A DNA stretch of 64,000 bases from Anaerolineaceae bacterium. GTDB lineage: Bacteria; Chloroflexota; Anaerolineae; Aggregatilineales; Phototrophicaceae. The notes under the pieces were generated by a model. That model saw only the letters and a program-made list of their open reading frames with translations, was not told the DNA's origin and searched no databases. A program made the position numbers and the translations under genes. Below, one piece after another: positions 34,683-43,477 of this stretch. Each line of letters begins with the position of its first letter. Position 1 is the first letter of the stretch. The stretch spans positions 164,490 to 228,489 of the forward strand of contig JAPPOB010000007.1 in NCBI GenBank assembly GCA_028818375.1. Direction: 5' to 3'.

Positions 34683-36119
34683 ATGCAATTTCGTTTGCGC
34701 GGCCACAGGTTGGCCGCAGCCCTGTTCACCCTTGCGTTGCTTGCGCTAAGCTTGCTGACCGCCCCGGCCGCAGCGCAAACGCCCTGCGACAGCCATGAGG
34801 GGCGACTGGCAGACCTTCACACCCGCGATCAACTGAAGGCCCTTGTCCGGTGCGCCGCCGAACACGTTGCGGCCGTCGGCTGGGAACAGGCCGCGCAGGA
34901 CTTCGAGACCGACGCCTGGTGGGAGCGCCCCGTCTACATCTTCGCCACCAGGGCGGACGGGACGGTCCTGCTCAGCCCGGGTTCGGAGATCAACCCCGGC
35001 GACAATCTGTGGGACTGGCAGGATCCGGACGGTGTCTACCCCTCCCGCGAGCAGGTACGCGTCGCCCGTGACTTCGGTGGCGGCTACGTCTATCTGCGCT
35101 CAATCAACCCGGATACCGGCCGGGAAGACCCGCTGGAGACCTACGTGGCATGGATTGACTATCAGGGCGAACCGGCCTACCTCGGCGCCGCGATCTACCC
35201 GCTGGACACGCACGGCACCTGCTCGCCGGAGGTGGTGCGCGCCTCAATGGTCTACAACGAGCGCGACGTCGAGCGCTTCGTCACCTGCGCCGAACACCAT
35301 CTGCAGCAACGGGGCCTGCAGGCCCTGCACGACTTCAACAGCGACCCGCGCTGGATCGCCGGCCCCACCTACCTCATCCTGCTGGACATGGAGAGCCTCG
35401 TCGCGCTGCTCATCGCCGGGCAGCCGCACATGACCGGTGTGGATGGCAATGCAATGAGCGATGTGGATGGTGTGCGCTTCGGCCGGGAGAAGCAACGCAT
35501 CCTCGCCAGCCACGACGATGGCTACGTCTATTACCGCTTCGAAAATCCGGCCAGCGGCGCCGAAGAGCCCAAAAGCACCTACGTGCGCAGGGTGCTGGTA
35601 GATGGCCACGCCTACATCCTCGGCGCCGGCCTCTACGTCCCCGCCGCCGAATGCCGCGCCCTCCCGCCGGCGCAGGACATCGACACGCGTGACGAACTGC
35701 AGCAGTACGTGCGCTGCGCCAAAGACCTGATCGACGAGCGCGGCGAACTGGCCTGGGACCTTTTCCTCAACCATCCGCAGTGGATCGGCGGTTCGGCCTA
35801 TCTCTTCGTGCTGGACGACCAGTGCCGCCAGCTGGTCTACCCGCTCGATTACGAACGCCAGGAAAACGATGAGCCGCGCTGCCACGTCACGGACGCCAAT
35901 GGCTTCCCGGTGAACCAGGAAATTCGCGCCACGACGCGCAGCGAGGTCGGCGAGGGCTGGGTCGACTATGTCTGGCTGAATCCGGCCAACGATGTCGTTG
36001 AGGTCAAACACTCCTACGTGATCGGAGGCGCGCTTCATGGCGACCGTGTGACCGGCGAGCACATCTCCATCGGCGCCGGCCTCTACGAATCGCAGATGCA
36101 GCCGGATGGCCAAGGGTAG
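34683..36119 (+). CDS. secreted protein of three Cache-like repeats, paralogue
   Basis: 478 residues from the ATG at 34683 (AGGAG 6 nt upstream; a GTG one codon earlier is also in frame). It has the signal peptide AALFTLALLALSLLTAPAAAQ and the same three-unit build as its neighbour: ALVRCAAEHVAAVGWEQAAQ, RFVTCAEHHLQQRGLQALHD and QQYVRCAKDLIDERGELAWD. The last unit carries GWVDYVWLNPANDVVEVKHS and GAGLY. Identity to the neighbour is high in all units, so the pair arose by tandem duplication. It probably binds small ligands outside the cell. Confidence 0.85.
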   Translation: MQFRLRGHRLAAALFTLALLALSLLTAPAAAQTPCDSHEGRLADLHTRDQLKALVRCAAEHVAAVGWEQAAQDFETDAWWERPVYIFATRADGTVLLSPGSEINPGDNLWDWQDPDGVYPSREQVRVARDFGGGYVYLRSINPDTGREDPLETYVAWIDYQGEPAYLGAAIYPLDTHGTCSPEVVRASMVYNERDVERFVTCAEHHLQQRGLQALHDFNSDPRWIAGPTYLILLDMESLVALLIAGQPHMTGVDGNAMSDVDGVRFGREKQRILASHDDGYVYYRFENPASGAEEPKSTYVRRVLVDGHAYILGAGLYVPAAECRALPPAQDIDTRDELQQYVRCAKDLIDERGELAWDLFLNHPQWIGGSAYLFVLDDQCRQLVYPLDYERQENDEPRCHVTDANGFPVNQEIRATTRSEVGEGWVDYVWLNPANDVVEVKHSYVIGGALHGDRVTGEHISIGAGLYESQMQPDGQG

Positions 36120-36167
36120 CCGCGCCCGGCGGTAAACTCGTCGGGCACAGTGATACAGTACGGGGAA

Positions 36168-36893
36168 TTAACCCTGTGGCTTGCGCGCCGTGATGCGCGC
36201 GCTGAAAAGCGGCGGCATGCCCGGCTGAATCGTGACAATCGCGTCGGCGTTCTGCATGTCGGCGACCTCAATGTCCACCAGACCGGCCTCGCGCATCAGC
36301 CCGGTGTAGTCCGCCAGTGGAATCGCGCCAGTCACGCACTCCGCCCACCTCTCGCGGTCCGCCATCAGTTCCGGCGCGAAGTCGCCCGCGCTGACGATGT
36401 CGCTGACGGCGAGGCGGCCGCCGGGCTTCAGCACGCGAAAGGCCTCGCGGAAGACCGGCGCCTTGTCCGGTGTCAGGTTGATGACGCAGTTGGAGAGGAT
36501 CACGTCGACCGTGTCCGCCTCCAGCGGCAGGGCCTCGATCTGCCCCTCGCGAAACTCGACGTTGGCGATGCCCATGCGCGCGCGCGCCGCTTCAGCGCGT
36601 TCCAGCATGGCGGGCGTCATGTCGACGCCGATGACGCGCCCCGTCGGCCCCACCGCGCGCGCCGCCAGGAAGCAGTCGATGCCGGCGCCGCTGCCGAGGT
36701 CCAGCACCGTCTCGCCCGGCTGCAGCGCCGCGCCTTCCAGCGGGTTGCCACAGCCCAGCGACAGGTCGCCGGCTTCCTGCGGCAGACCCTCCAGCAACTC
36801 CGCGCCATAAAAATCGGGCGAACAGCAGCTTTCGCCCTGCCGCGCCAGCGCGCCGTAACGTTCACGCACCTGCTCGTGGATGCTCTCGTTCAT
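36168..36893 (-). CDS. arsM: arsenite methyltransferase
   Basis: 241 residues. ArsM methylates As(III) with S-adenosylmethionine. The SAM motif is [20 protein letters not shown], then [14 protein letters not shown]. The arsenic-binding cysteines are in place: the CC pair in [14 protein letters not shown], Cys in [18 protein letters not shown] and Cys in [31 protein letters not shown] is a family hallmark. The ATG at 36893 has GGAAGAG upstream; a longer frame to 37001 is not needed. No arsR or other ars gene is nearby. Confidence 0.93.
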   Translation of the reverse strand: MNESIHEQVRERYGALARQGESCCSPDFYGAELLEGLPQEAGDLSLGCGNPLEGAALQPGETVLDLGSGAGIDCFLAARAVGPTGRVIGVDMTPAMLERAEAARARMGIANVEFREGQIEALPLEADTVDVILSNCVINLTPDKAPVFREAFRVLKPGGRLAVSDIVSAGDFAPELMADRERWAECVTGAIPLADYTGLMREAGLVDIEVADMQNADAIVTIQPGMPPLFSARITARKPQG

Positions 36894-37005
36894 GACTCTT
36901 CCCCTTCCCCGTCGCTGACCCGGACCGGCGCCAGGCGGTAATCCGGCGCGTAGACGCCCATCAACTCCCCACAACAGGCCGTCGGATTCAAAACGGAACA
37001 ACTGG

Positions 37006-37311
37006 TCAACAGACCGTCAGGGAAGGGCCGCCGGGCTCGGGCGTGAAATCCTCCTCTTCGTTAACCGTTTGCTGCTCATTCTCCTCGCGATCCCTGTCGC
37101 CAGTACCGCCATAGTTGTCAGGTATCTCGTCGACAATCCCGTCGCGGTATGCCGAGCGATACCATCCACAGATCCAGGCGTGGCGACTTTCCCAGGAGTT
37201 GCCGTCGCCGCAATCGGTCTGATCTTCAAAGCATTCGTTGCCTTCATAGTCCTGGGCTGAAATCGGCAAGGCAACAATCAGCAGCAGCACAATCGTCAGG
37301 CGCCAGAGCAT
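37006..37311 (-). CDS. small secreted protein
   Basis: 101 residues from the ATG at 37311, with a good signal peptide ([20 protein letters not shown]). The mature part has five Cys ([23 protein letters not shown], final LTVC) and is acidic near the end ([17 protein letters not shown]). The frame is open further upstream to 37449, but the extension is basic and spoils the signal peptide. No family is recognised. Confidence 0.55.
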   Translation of the reverse strand: MLWRLTIVLLLIVALPISAQDYEGNECFEDQTDCGDGNSWESRHAWICGWYRSAYRDGIVDEIPDNYGGTGDRDREENEQQTVNEEEDFTPEPGGPSLTVC

Positions 37312-37456
37312 TCCCGCAATGGCGTATCCCGCCGGCAGTCGCCGGGACGCCGCAGCCACTCGTCGCATTTCAGACAGGTCCAGTCGTCGCGCTCGCGGAT
37401 CATGGCCGCCAGCCGTTCTCATCGCTGACCCTTGTGTATCATGAACCAACCCTCCA

Positions 37457-37648
37457 TCACCTCAAATATCGCCCGTGGCAGTCGTTACACCTGAGACTGG
37501 TTGGCTTCCCGGTGTGAGAAAAGAATCGCCAGTACCGCCCGGTCACAAGCGACATATCGCCGCATAACCAACACTCACGACAGGTCACGTTTCCCGTTTC
37601 CACATCGTCATGGCGGGCAGGACGCGCCCTGTTCCTTTCGTTGTTCAC
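37457..37648 (-). CDS. possible small zinc-ribbon protein
   Basis: 63 residues if the GTG at 37648 is used. Cysteines are spaced as two zinc-binding knuckles: VTCRECWLCGD and LRCNDCHGRYLR. There is no ribosome-binding site. In the next 150 nt on the same strand another short frame shows WTCLKCDEW, so a longer zinc-ribbon gene broken by frameshifts is possible. Confidence 0.35.
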   Translation of the reverse strand: MNNERNRARPARHDDVETGNVTCRECWLCGDMSLVTGRYWRFFSHTGKPTSLRCNDCHGRYLR

Positions 37649-38052
37649 CGCTCAAATTCGAATTACTGCGCTCCACAATGGCCTTCCCCGCGGACGGCCA
37701 TCGGGCGTACAGGGCAGAGCGACGTGGCGTTTACCGCTGCGCTGTGGCACACGATACTGCTTACCGGCGCCGGCCGAAGCCTTCGCAATTCGCAGCGCCC
37801 CATTGTACATACCCGCCCAATAAATGTTCAATCATGTGTCAAGCGCGCAACGCATCGTCCGGCCGTTGTACAATGATTCCGTTGCGCGTCACAGAATCGC
37901 AAGAAGCGCATGCTACAAGAAGGACCCTGCTGGAGGAAAATCGTCGAGCCTTCTCCCCCTCCCCCCTGGGGAAGGGCTCCCACCGGAGGTGGGAAAGGCT
38001 CCCGCGACGGAGCGCAAAAGGGGTTGAGGGTGAGGCCCTGGTGCATCTGCAA
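37649..38052. other. intergenic stretch with a GC-rich repeat-like block
   Basis: No supported gene. The part 37950-38040 (CCCTCCCCCCTGGGG, GGAGGTGGGAAAGGCTCCC, GGGGTTGAGGGTGAGGCCC) looks like the common 'CCCTCACC...' intergenic repeat of many bacteria. It is weakly related to stretches at 15735-15775 and 58420-58497. TACAAT boxes at 37867 and elsewhere may be promoters. Confidence 0.4.
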
Positions 38053-38652
38053 ATGTTGACAAGGCGCAAAAGGCTGACCCGGTGGATCCTCGCCCTCCTG
38101 CTGCTGGCCGCCTGCAGCGCCGGCGAGCCCGACGGGCAGCCCTACAGGGGCGTCAGCTACCCGGTGGATTACGCCACGACCTACACGCACTACGCCACCG
38201 TCGACCGCGGCGACGGCACGATCCGCGATTTGTACATCAGCCCGCGCGCGCTGCAGGGCCTGCGCAGCAGCGGCCGTCTGCCGCACGACAGCGTGCTGGT
38301 CATCGAACTGTGGCAGGCCGCCCTCGATGCGCAGGGCGAGCCGCTGCTGGATGCGGCGGGCCGCCTGCGCAAGGGCGAGATGCAGGACACGCTGCACGTC
38401 TCCCACAAACGTATGGACTGGAACGAAGAGGACTTCACCAGCCCCGCCCGCGCCGGCAACTGGAACTTCGGCTCCTTCGACCGCGCCAGCGGCGCGGCGA
38501 TCGACGAGAACCTGACGGCCTGCTTCAACTGCCACCAGGCCAGTTCGCGCAGCGACTTTCTCTACAGCGCGCAGGAACTGGCGCGCTTCGCCATGAGCGA
38601 CGCGACGCAGTACTTCTACTGCGAACTCAGCCGCCGCAGCCCCTGCCCGTGA
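38053..38652 (+). CDS. cytochrome P460-like lipoprotein
   Basis: 199 residues with a lipoprotein signal (RWILALLLLAACSAG, lipobox LAAC). The mature part matches the cytochrome P460 family: RDLYISPRALQGLRSSGRLP, DSVLVIELWQA, and a haem c-attachment motif CFNCHQ (residues about 157-162) near the end, with KRMDWNEEDF before it. P460 proteins are periplasmic haem enzymes, some of which oxidise hydroxylamine or detoxify NO. A membrane-anchored c-type haem protein is the firm part of the call. The ATG at 38053 lacks a clear ribosome-binding site; the frame is open upstream. Confidence 0.8.
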   Translation: MLTRRKRLTRWILALLLLAACSAGEPDGQPYRGVSYPVDYATTYTHYATVDRGDGTIRDLYISPRALQGLRSSGRLPHDSVLVIELWQAALDAQGEPLLDAAGRLRKGEMQDTLHVSHKRMDWNEEDFTSPARAGNWNFGSFDRASGAAIDENLTACFNCHQASSRSDFLYSAQELARFAMSDATQYFYCELSRRSPCP

Positions 38653-38731
38653 GGGCGGACCGTGTCACACTCCCGCCACCGATGCACAAAGTGTACAATG
38701 ACCTCACGCTCGCTGTTGCGGGGTAGTGAAA

Positions 38732-39871
38732 ATGTATTCGTCATTTCGGGTTCAGAACTTTCGGGGCTTCAAGGACCTGCGTCTGGATGACCTGGCGCGC
38801 GTCAATCTGATTGCAGGAAAGAACAACACCGGCAAGACGGCGCTGCTGGAGGCGATTTATACCTATACAGGCGTCTATGACTCCAGCATGCTTTTAAGGA
38901 TTCCCGTCGACCAGAGGCGGTCATTCAAGAGTTACCGACTTGAAGAAGGCGCTGAACTTATCAATCCTGGCTGGCCGCTCCTCTTTCACAATTTTGAGAC
39001 TTCAAGAGAAATCCAATTGTGTGGTCAAAATGCCGGACAGGGGGATCTTGAACTCCTGGAAGACGGAACTTGCTCTGGCAAATCTCAACAACTGGTGATT
39101 TCACTGGAAGATCCCGACAGATTGTACGAGCTTGCTACGCGCAGGATTGATCTCGAGCGTGTCGTCGATGAAAGTGGACGGGTCCTTGTCTTTAGAGAAG
39201 GGCTAAATTACTGGGTTTCATTTAATCCCTACACGCGGTCCAGGAACACCGCCGCCGTATTCGTTGGCCCGCAAATGACAGAGGAGGCCCTGCGCGATAC
39301 AAGATACGATTCGCGGTTTCTGTCTGTAAACGCAACCTTGTCCGCTGACGCTGAAGCGTCACTTTTTACCGATGTACGACTCTCAGGACAGGACAAATCT
39401 CTGCTGTCCGTCGCCAGAATAATCGACCCCCGCACAAGGCACTTTGAGTTGCTCACCAATGGCCTGAGAATTGAACTTCATGTTCACCTGGAAGGATTGA
39501 AGCAACCCTTGCCCTTTTCCTCCATGGGCGATGGGATGCGGCACATCATCAGTCTGATGCTGGCCATCGCCAACACTGAAGACGGAATCGTGCTTGTCGA
39601 CGAAATCGAAAATGGATTGCATTACTCCGTTCAGGTTGATGTCTGGAAAGCAATTGCCGAGGCAGCGCGCGCCTGCAACGTGCAAATCTTCGCCACGACT
39701 CACAGCTATGAAATGGTTCGCGCAGCTAGTGAGGCTTTTCAAGAGGTGACCTCAGAGAACTTCCGCTTGTACCGTCTTGACCGAAGCATGGATGACAACG
39801 AGATTACGGCGGTAACTTATGACGAAGAAACATTGGATGCCGCTATCGAAGCTGGTTTTGAGGTGCGTTAG
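38732..39871 (+). CDS. OLD/AAA_15-type ATPase, possible defence ATPase
   Basis: 379 residues. An SMC/ABC-like ATPase of the OLD branch: FRVQNFRGFKDLRLDDLARV, Walker A LIAGKNNTGKTALLEAIYTY, a long middle insertion, then FSSMGDGMRHIISLMLAIAN (signature), VLVDEIENGLHYSV (Walker B) and ATTHSYEMVRAA (switch His). There is no fused nuclease; the next gene, overlapping by one base (TAGTG), supplies a TOPRIM-like protein. The layout is like the two-gene PARIS system (AriA ATPase, AriB TOPRIM). Lower GC than neighbours suggests transfer. A TACAAT box at 38693 may be its promoter. Confidence 0.85.
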   Translation: MYSSFRVQNFRGFKDLRLDDLARVNLIAGKNNTGKTALLEAIYTYTGVYDSSMLLRIPVDQRRSFKSYRLEEGAELINPGWPLLFHNFETSREIQLCGQNAGQGDLELLEDGTCSGKSQQLVISLEDPDRLYELATRRIDLERVVDESGRVLVFREGLNYWVSFNPYTRSRNTAAVFVGPQMTEEALRDTRYDSRFLSVNATLSADAEASLFTDVRLSGQDKSLLSVARIIDPRTRHFELLTNGLRIELHVHLEGLKQPLPFSSMGDGMRHIISLMLAIANTEDGIVLVDEIENGLHYSVQVDVWKAIAEAARACNVQIFATTHSYEMVRAASEAFQEVTSENFRLYRLDRSMDDNEITAVTYDEETLDAAIEAGFEVR

Positions 39872-40506
39872 TGCCTCGCAGACCGTGGAATGTCAAAATC
39901 TCCGCAGACTATGTCCTCATTGTTGAAGGGCCGGATGACAAGCGTTTCTTTGAAGCCTTGCTGAACCGTTCCAAAATTTCCGGGTTCCAGGTTGTACACG
40001 TTGAAGGCGTGGACAATCTCCGGGTTCGAGTGAGAGCCCTGAAAAATCAAGGTGAGTTCAAAAGGGTCGTTTCATTCGGAATTGTATGTGATGCGGATGA
40101 CGGTCGTGATGTCGCTTTCAGAAAGATGCGTCGTGCGTTAAGGGCCGCCAATCTCCCTGTCCCACCAGCTCCGCAGAAGATAGTTGGCGATCGTCCGCGT
40201 GTCTCAACGTTGGTAATTCCACCTGATGAAAACATGTCAGGTCGGATGCTGGAAGACCTCTGTCTGAAAGCAGTGGAAAACGATGCGGCCATGAGTTGCG
40301 TGGATGAATACTTCAGGTGTCTTGAAGATCAAAATATCACCCTGAAGGAGGTTGCAATTCCAAAGGCGCGCCTGCATACCTTTTTGGCCTCCAGAGAAAA
40401 ACCAGGGCTAAGGCTGGGCGAGGCTGCGGAGAAAAACGACATTCCCCTCGACAGCCCGGTCTTTGAACCGGTTGTCAACTTCCTGCGGCAATTGAGCGCT
40501 GGTTAG
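39871..40506 (+). CDS. DUF3226/TOPRIM-like protein, probable effector of the ATPase
   Basis: 211 residues starting with GTG inside the stop of the ATPase gene. TOPRIM-type motifs: YVLIVEGPDDKRFFEALLNR (catalytic Glu) and FGIVCDADDGRDVAFRKMRR (the DxD pair). The rest resembles DUF3226 (STLVIPPDENMSGRMLEDLC, then LHTFLASREKPGLRLGEAAE). TOPRIM proteins coupled to OLD ATPases act as nucleases in Gabija and PARIS. By analogy this one would cut DNA or RNA when the ATPase senses infection. The function is an inference. Confidence 0.8.
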   Translation: MPRRPWNVKISADYVLIVEGPDDKRFFEALLNRSKISGFQVVHVEGVDNLRVRVRALKNQGEFKRVVSFGIVCDADDGRDVAFRKMRRALRAANLPVPPAPQKIVGDRPRVSTLVIPPDENMSGRMLEDLCLKAVENDAAMSCVDEYFRCLEDQNITLKEVAIPKARLHTFLASREKPGLRLGEAAEKNDIPLDSPVFEPVVNFLRQLSAG

Positions 40507-40793
40507 TCCACCCCGTCCAGGGCGAGGAAGCTGGCCGTCGAGGCCGGCAGACGCAGTTGCTTCACCTCCTGATACGCCGCGGAATTGTAGAAGTCCTGCA
40601 CCGTCTGCAGCGATGGGAACTCGATCAGCACGAGACGGCTGGCCGGCGCGTCTCCCTCCAGCGTGACCACCTCACCGCCGCGCACGAGGAAGCGGCCGCC
40701 ATATTTCTCGATGAGCGCCGGCGTCTGCGCCGTGTACTTGCGATATTGCTCCATGTCGTGCACCTCGACCTGGGCGAGCAGGTAGGCGGCCAT
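40503..40793 (-). CDS. DUF1330 family protein
   Basis: 96 residues of the dimeric alpha/beta-barrel DUF1330 family: AYLLAQVEVHDMEQYRKYTA, QTPALIEKYGGRFLVRGGEV, then RLVLIEFPSLQTVQDFYNSA and AYQEVKQLR. Function unknown. The ATG at 40793 is preferred to one two codons earlier because GGAGG lies 6 nt upstream of it. Its end overlaps the convergent TOPRIM gene by 4 nt. Confidence 0.9.
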   Translation of the reverse strand: MAAYLLAQVEVHDMEQYRKYTAQTPALIEKYGGRFLVRGGEVVTLEGDAPASRLVLIEFPSLQTVQDFYNSAAYQEVKQLRLPASTASFLALDGVD

Positions 40794-40896
40794 CGTCATC
40801 CTCCACCGGGTTGGCGATCCACGAGCGCGCAGTATACCCCGCCCCGGTCGCCGCCTGACTTAGTTGCTTCTAATCGGTGACGCCCTGGCCAGACGC

Positions 40897-40902
40897 TATA
40901 CT
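40897..40902 (+). promoter_or_regulatory. -10 box of the HtrA-type protease gene
   Basis: TATACT at 40897-40902 predicts a transcript start near 40909, 30 nt before the chosen GTG. No good -35 box is seen at the right distance. Confidence 0.4.
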
Positions 40903-40938
40903 GACGGCAACGAACAGGACACAGAGACCCTCCATTCC

Positions 40939-42108
40939 GTGAACCCTTCCCCCCTGCGGCGTCTGCTGCTGGCCTTGCTGCCCCTTTTTCTGATTATCTT
41001 CGGCTTTGCCCTGGGCAGCGTTTTGCTGCCGGGCCAGGCGGCGCCCGTCCTGCAGGTCATCGCGCCGCCGCCCACCCCCGATTTCGACGCGCTGGAGATT
41101 AGCGGCGCCGAGAGCGAGATCGCGCGTCTCTACGTGGAAGTCAGTCCCTCGGTCGTCTCCATCAACGTGGCCGTCGTGCAGCGAGGCAGCGTGGAATCCG
41201 TTTCCGGCTCCGGCTTCGTCATCAGCGACCAGGGCCACATCGTCACCAACACGCATGTCATCGAGGACGCCATGCGCGACGGCATCGAGGTCAATTTCCT
41301 GGATGGCGCCATCCTGCGCGCGCAAATCGTCGGCATGGACCGCGACTCCGACCTGGCCGTGCTGCAGGTCTCCACCCCGCCGGAACAGTTGCGCCCCCTG
41401 GTCCTTGCCGATTCCGACCGACTCGTCATCGGCCAGACGGCGCTGGCCATCGGCAGCCCCTTCGGCCAGCGCTGGACCCTGACGCGCGGCATCATCAGCG
41501 CGCTGGACCGCACCATCCGGGGACTGGGCAGTTTCTCCATCGGCTCGGTGATCCAGACCGACGCGGCCATCAACCAGGGCAATAGCGGCGGCCCGCTCTT
41601 CAACCTGAGAGGCGAGGTCATCGGCGTCAACTCGCAGATCGTGACCGGGTCACGCTTAATCCCCGGCAACGCCGGCGTCGGCTTCGCCATCCCCTCCAAC
41701 CTCGTTCGACGCGTCACGCAAGACCTGATCCGTGACGGCGAGGTACGCTACAGCTTTCTGGGCATCTCGGCCATCGCCGACGAGGAACGCTCCATCAGCC
41801 TGAACCTGATGGAAACGCTCAACCTGCCCAACAATTTGCGCGGCGTGGTGATCGGTGCCGTGACGCCGGGTGGCCCGGCCGAGCGCGCCGGCCTGCGCAA
41901 TGCCGGCGAGGCCGTGCGCGTCCGGGGCCAGCGGGTGCCCACCTCGGCCGATATCATCACCTCCATTGACGGCGTCCCGGTCCATGACATGAGTTCGCTC
42001 ATTTCCTGGATGGCCATCCATACGCGGCCCGGCGACGAGGTCACGCTCTCCATCTGGCGCGATGGCGCGCCCATGTCCATGCCCGTGACCCTCGGCGAAC
42101 GTCCTTGA
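40939..42108 (+). CDS. htrA: HtrA/DegP-type serine protease with PDZ domain
   Basis: 389 residues from the GTG at 40939. One membrane anchor at the start (LRRLLLALLPLFLIIFGFAL), then a trypsin-like domain with the triad His in TNTHVIEDA, Asp in MDRDSDLAVLQV and Ser in NQGNSGGPLFNLRG. A PDZ domain follows from about residue 285 (GVVIGAVTPGGPAERAGLR, DIITSIDGVPVHD). It degrades damaged envelope proteins. The frame is open 25 codons upstream, but the TATACT box at 40897 argues for the GTG. Convergent with folC, 3 nt apart. Confidence 0.94.
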   Translation: MNPSPLRRLLLALLPLFLIIFGFALGSVLLPGQAAPVLQVIAPPPTPDFDALEISGAESEIARLYVEVSPSVVSINVAVVQRGSVESVSGSGFVISDQGHIVTNTHVIEDAMRDGIEVNFLDGAILRAQIVGMDRDSDLAVLQVSTPPEQLRPLVLADSDRLVIGQTALAIGSPFGQRWTLTRGIISALDRTIRGLGSFSIGSVIQTDAAINQGNSGGPLFNLRGEVIGVNSQIVTGSRLIPGNAGVGFAIPSNLVRRVTQDLIRDGEVRYSFLGISAIADEERSISLNLMETLNLPNNLRGVVIGAVTPGGPAERAGLRNAGEAVRVRGQRVPTSADIITSIDGVPVHDMSSLISWMAIHTRPGDEVTLSIWRDGAPMSMPVTLGERP

Positions 42109-42111
42109 GAC

Positions 42112-43464
42112 TCAATCCCACAACTTCTCGAAGCGGCGTCCCTGCAGCAGCATGACGTCCGCCAGGATGGAGTGTGTGCCGCAGAGCAGAATGGTCCCGG
42201 ATCGGCCTGCCTGCTTTTTCGCCAGCGCCAGGGCCGCACCCAGCTGCGGGACATGCGCGACCCGCGCGCCATGTGCCCGACCCAACGCCAGCAATTCTCC
42301 GTCCGGCGGAAAGCGCAGAACAGGGTTGCGCGGCGTCTCGCAGAAGATGAGGCCGTCGCTGGCCGGCGCCAGCGCCTCGATCACGCCGGCGTAGTCCTTG
42401 TCATCGGGCACCGCCAGAACGACCTGCAGCGGCCGCGCGACCGCAGCCCCCAGCGCCTCCAGCGCATGGCGGGCCGACTGGCCGTGGACGGCGCCGTCCA
42501 CGTATAGCGCGGGCGAGTCCCCCAACTTCTCCAGGCGGCCGGGCCAACGCAGGGTCGCCAGGCGCGCGGCCATGGCGGCGGGGTCCCCGCTGACGCCCAG
42601 GCGGGCCGCCACGTGGGCTGCGGCGCGCAGCGCCAGCGTGGCGTTGGCGGCCTGGTGGCGTCCGCGCAGGGGCAGGTCGAACTCGCCGAAGGGCGCCAGC
42701 CGCAAACGCTGCCCCCTGGCCGTCCGGGCCTGCGGCTGCGCCAGTTGCGCGGGCGTCAGGACCCCCAGGCGAGCCTCCTGCCGCTGCGCTTCCCGCTTCA
42801 GTTCGGCGACGACGGGGGTGGCCTGCGGCAGGCTGATCACCAGACTGCCCGCCTTGATGATGCCGGCCTTGTGCCAGGCGATGCGCGCCAGCCCCGGCCC
42901 GAGCCAGAAATCGTGCTCGCGCACCACGGGCGTCACCAGCGACAGGGCGTTGGGCGCCAGCGCCACATCATCGAAACGCCCGCCGCGCCCCACTTCCAGC
43001 ACGGCCGCCGCCACGCCCTGCTCGTCGAACCAGCGCAGGGCCAGCGCCAGAAACAGCCCGGTGGGGCTGAAGTACTGCCGCGGGCCCAGGCGCGCCTCGA
43101 TGCGCTCCGTCGCCGGTCTCAGCCAGGCGAGGATGCGCAGGAAGGCCGGCAGCGGGATGGCCCGGCCGTCCACCCGCACGCGCTCGCGCCAGGAGACGAG
43201 ATGCGGGCTGGTCAACATGCCAACGCGGCGACCGGGCGCCTGCAGCAAACGCGCCGTCATGGCCGTCGTCGAGCCCTTGCCCTTGCTGCCGGTGACGACG
43301 ACGTACTCGCGGGCGACGGAGGGCAGGCCCAGCGTCTGCAGCAGTTCCCGCGTGGGCGCCGGGTCACGCCCCCGGTCGTCAGGCGGGCGCGGCTGACCGC
43401 GCAGTTTGCGCAGGGAGCGGAAGACCCAGGTGACGGCCTCCGCCTCGCTCGCGAAGGCGCTCAT
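42112..43464 (-). CDS. folC: folylpolyglutamate synthase/Mur ligase family protein
   Basis: 450 residues. The P-loop is VVTGSKGKGSTTAMTARLL (FolC has GTNGKGS). It continues with TSPHLVSWRERVRVDGRAIP and VLEVGRGGRFDDV, and a C-terminal ligase domain (LRWPGRLEKLG, YVDGAVHGQSARHALEALG). FolC adds glutamates to folates and may also make dihydrofolate. SKGKGS and VHGQSA in place of the usual TNGKGS and AHNPA deviate, so another gamma-glutamyl ligase role is possible. The ATG at 43464 is used rather than the 43590 start, which would overlap the next gene. Confidence 0.8.
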   Translation of the reverse strand: MSAFASEAEAVTWVFRSLRKLRGQPRPPDDRGRDPAPTRELLQTLGLPSVAREYVVVTGSKGKGSTTAMTARLLQAPGRRVGMLTSPHLVSWRERVRVDGRAIPLPAFLRILAWLRPATERIEARLGPRQYFSPTGLFLALALRWFDEQGVAAAVLEVGRGGRFDDVALAPNALSLVTPVVREHDFWLGPGLARIAWHKAGIIKAGSLVISLPQATPVVAELKREAQRQEARLGVLTPAQLAQPQARTARGQRLRLAPFGEFDLPLRGRHQAANATLALRAAAHVAARLGVSGDPAAMAARLATLRWPGRLEKLGDSPALYVDGAVHGQSARHALEALGAAVARPLQVVLAVPDDKDYAGVIEALAPASDGLIFCETPRNPVLRFPPDGELLALGRAHGARVAHVPQLGAALALAKKQAGRSGTILLCGTHSILADVMLLQGRRFEKLWD

Positions 43465-43477
43465 GATGCCGATTTTG

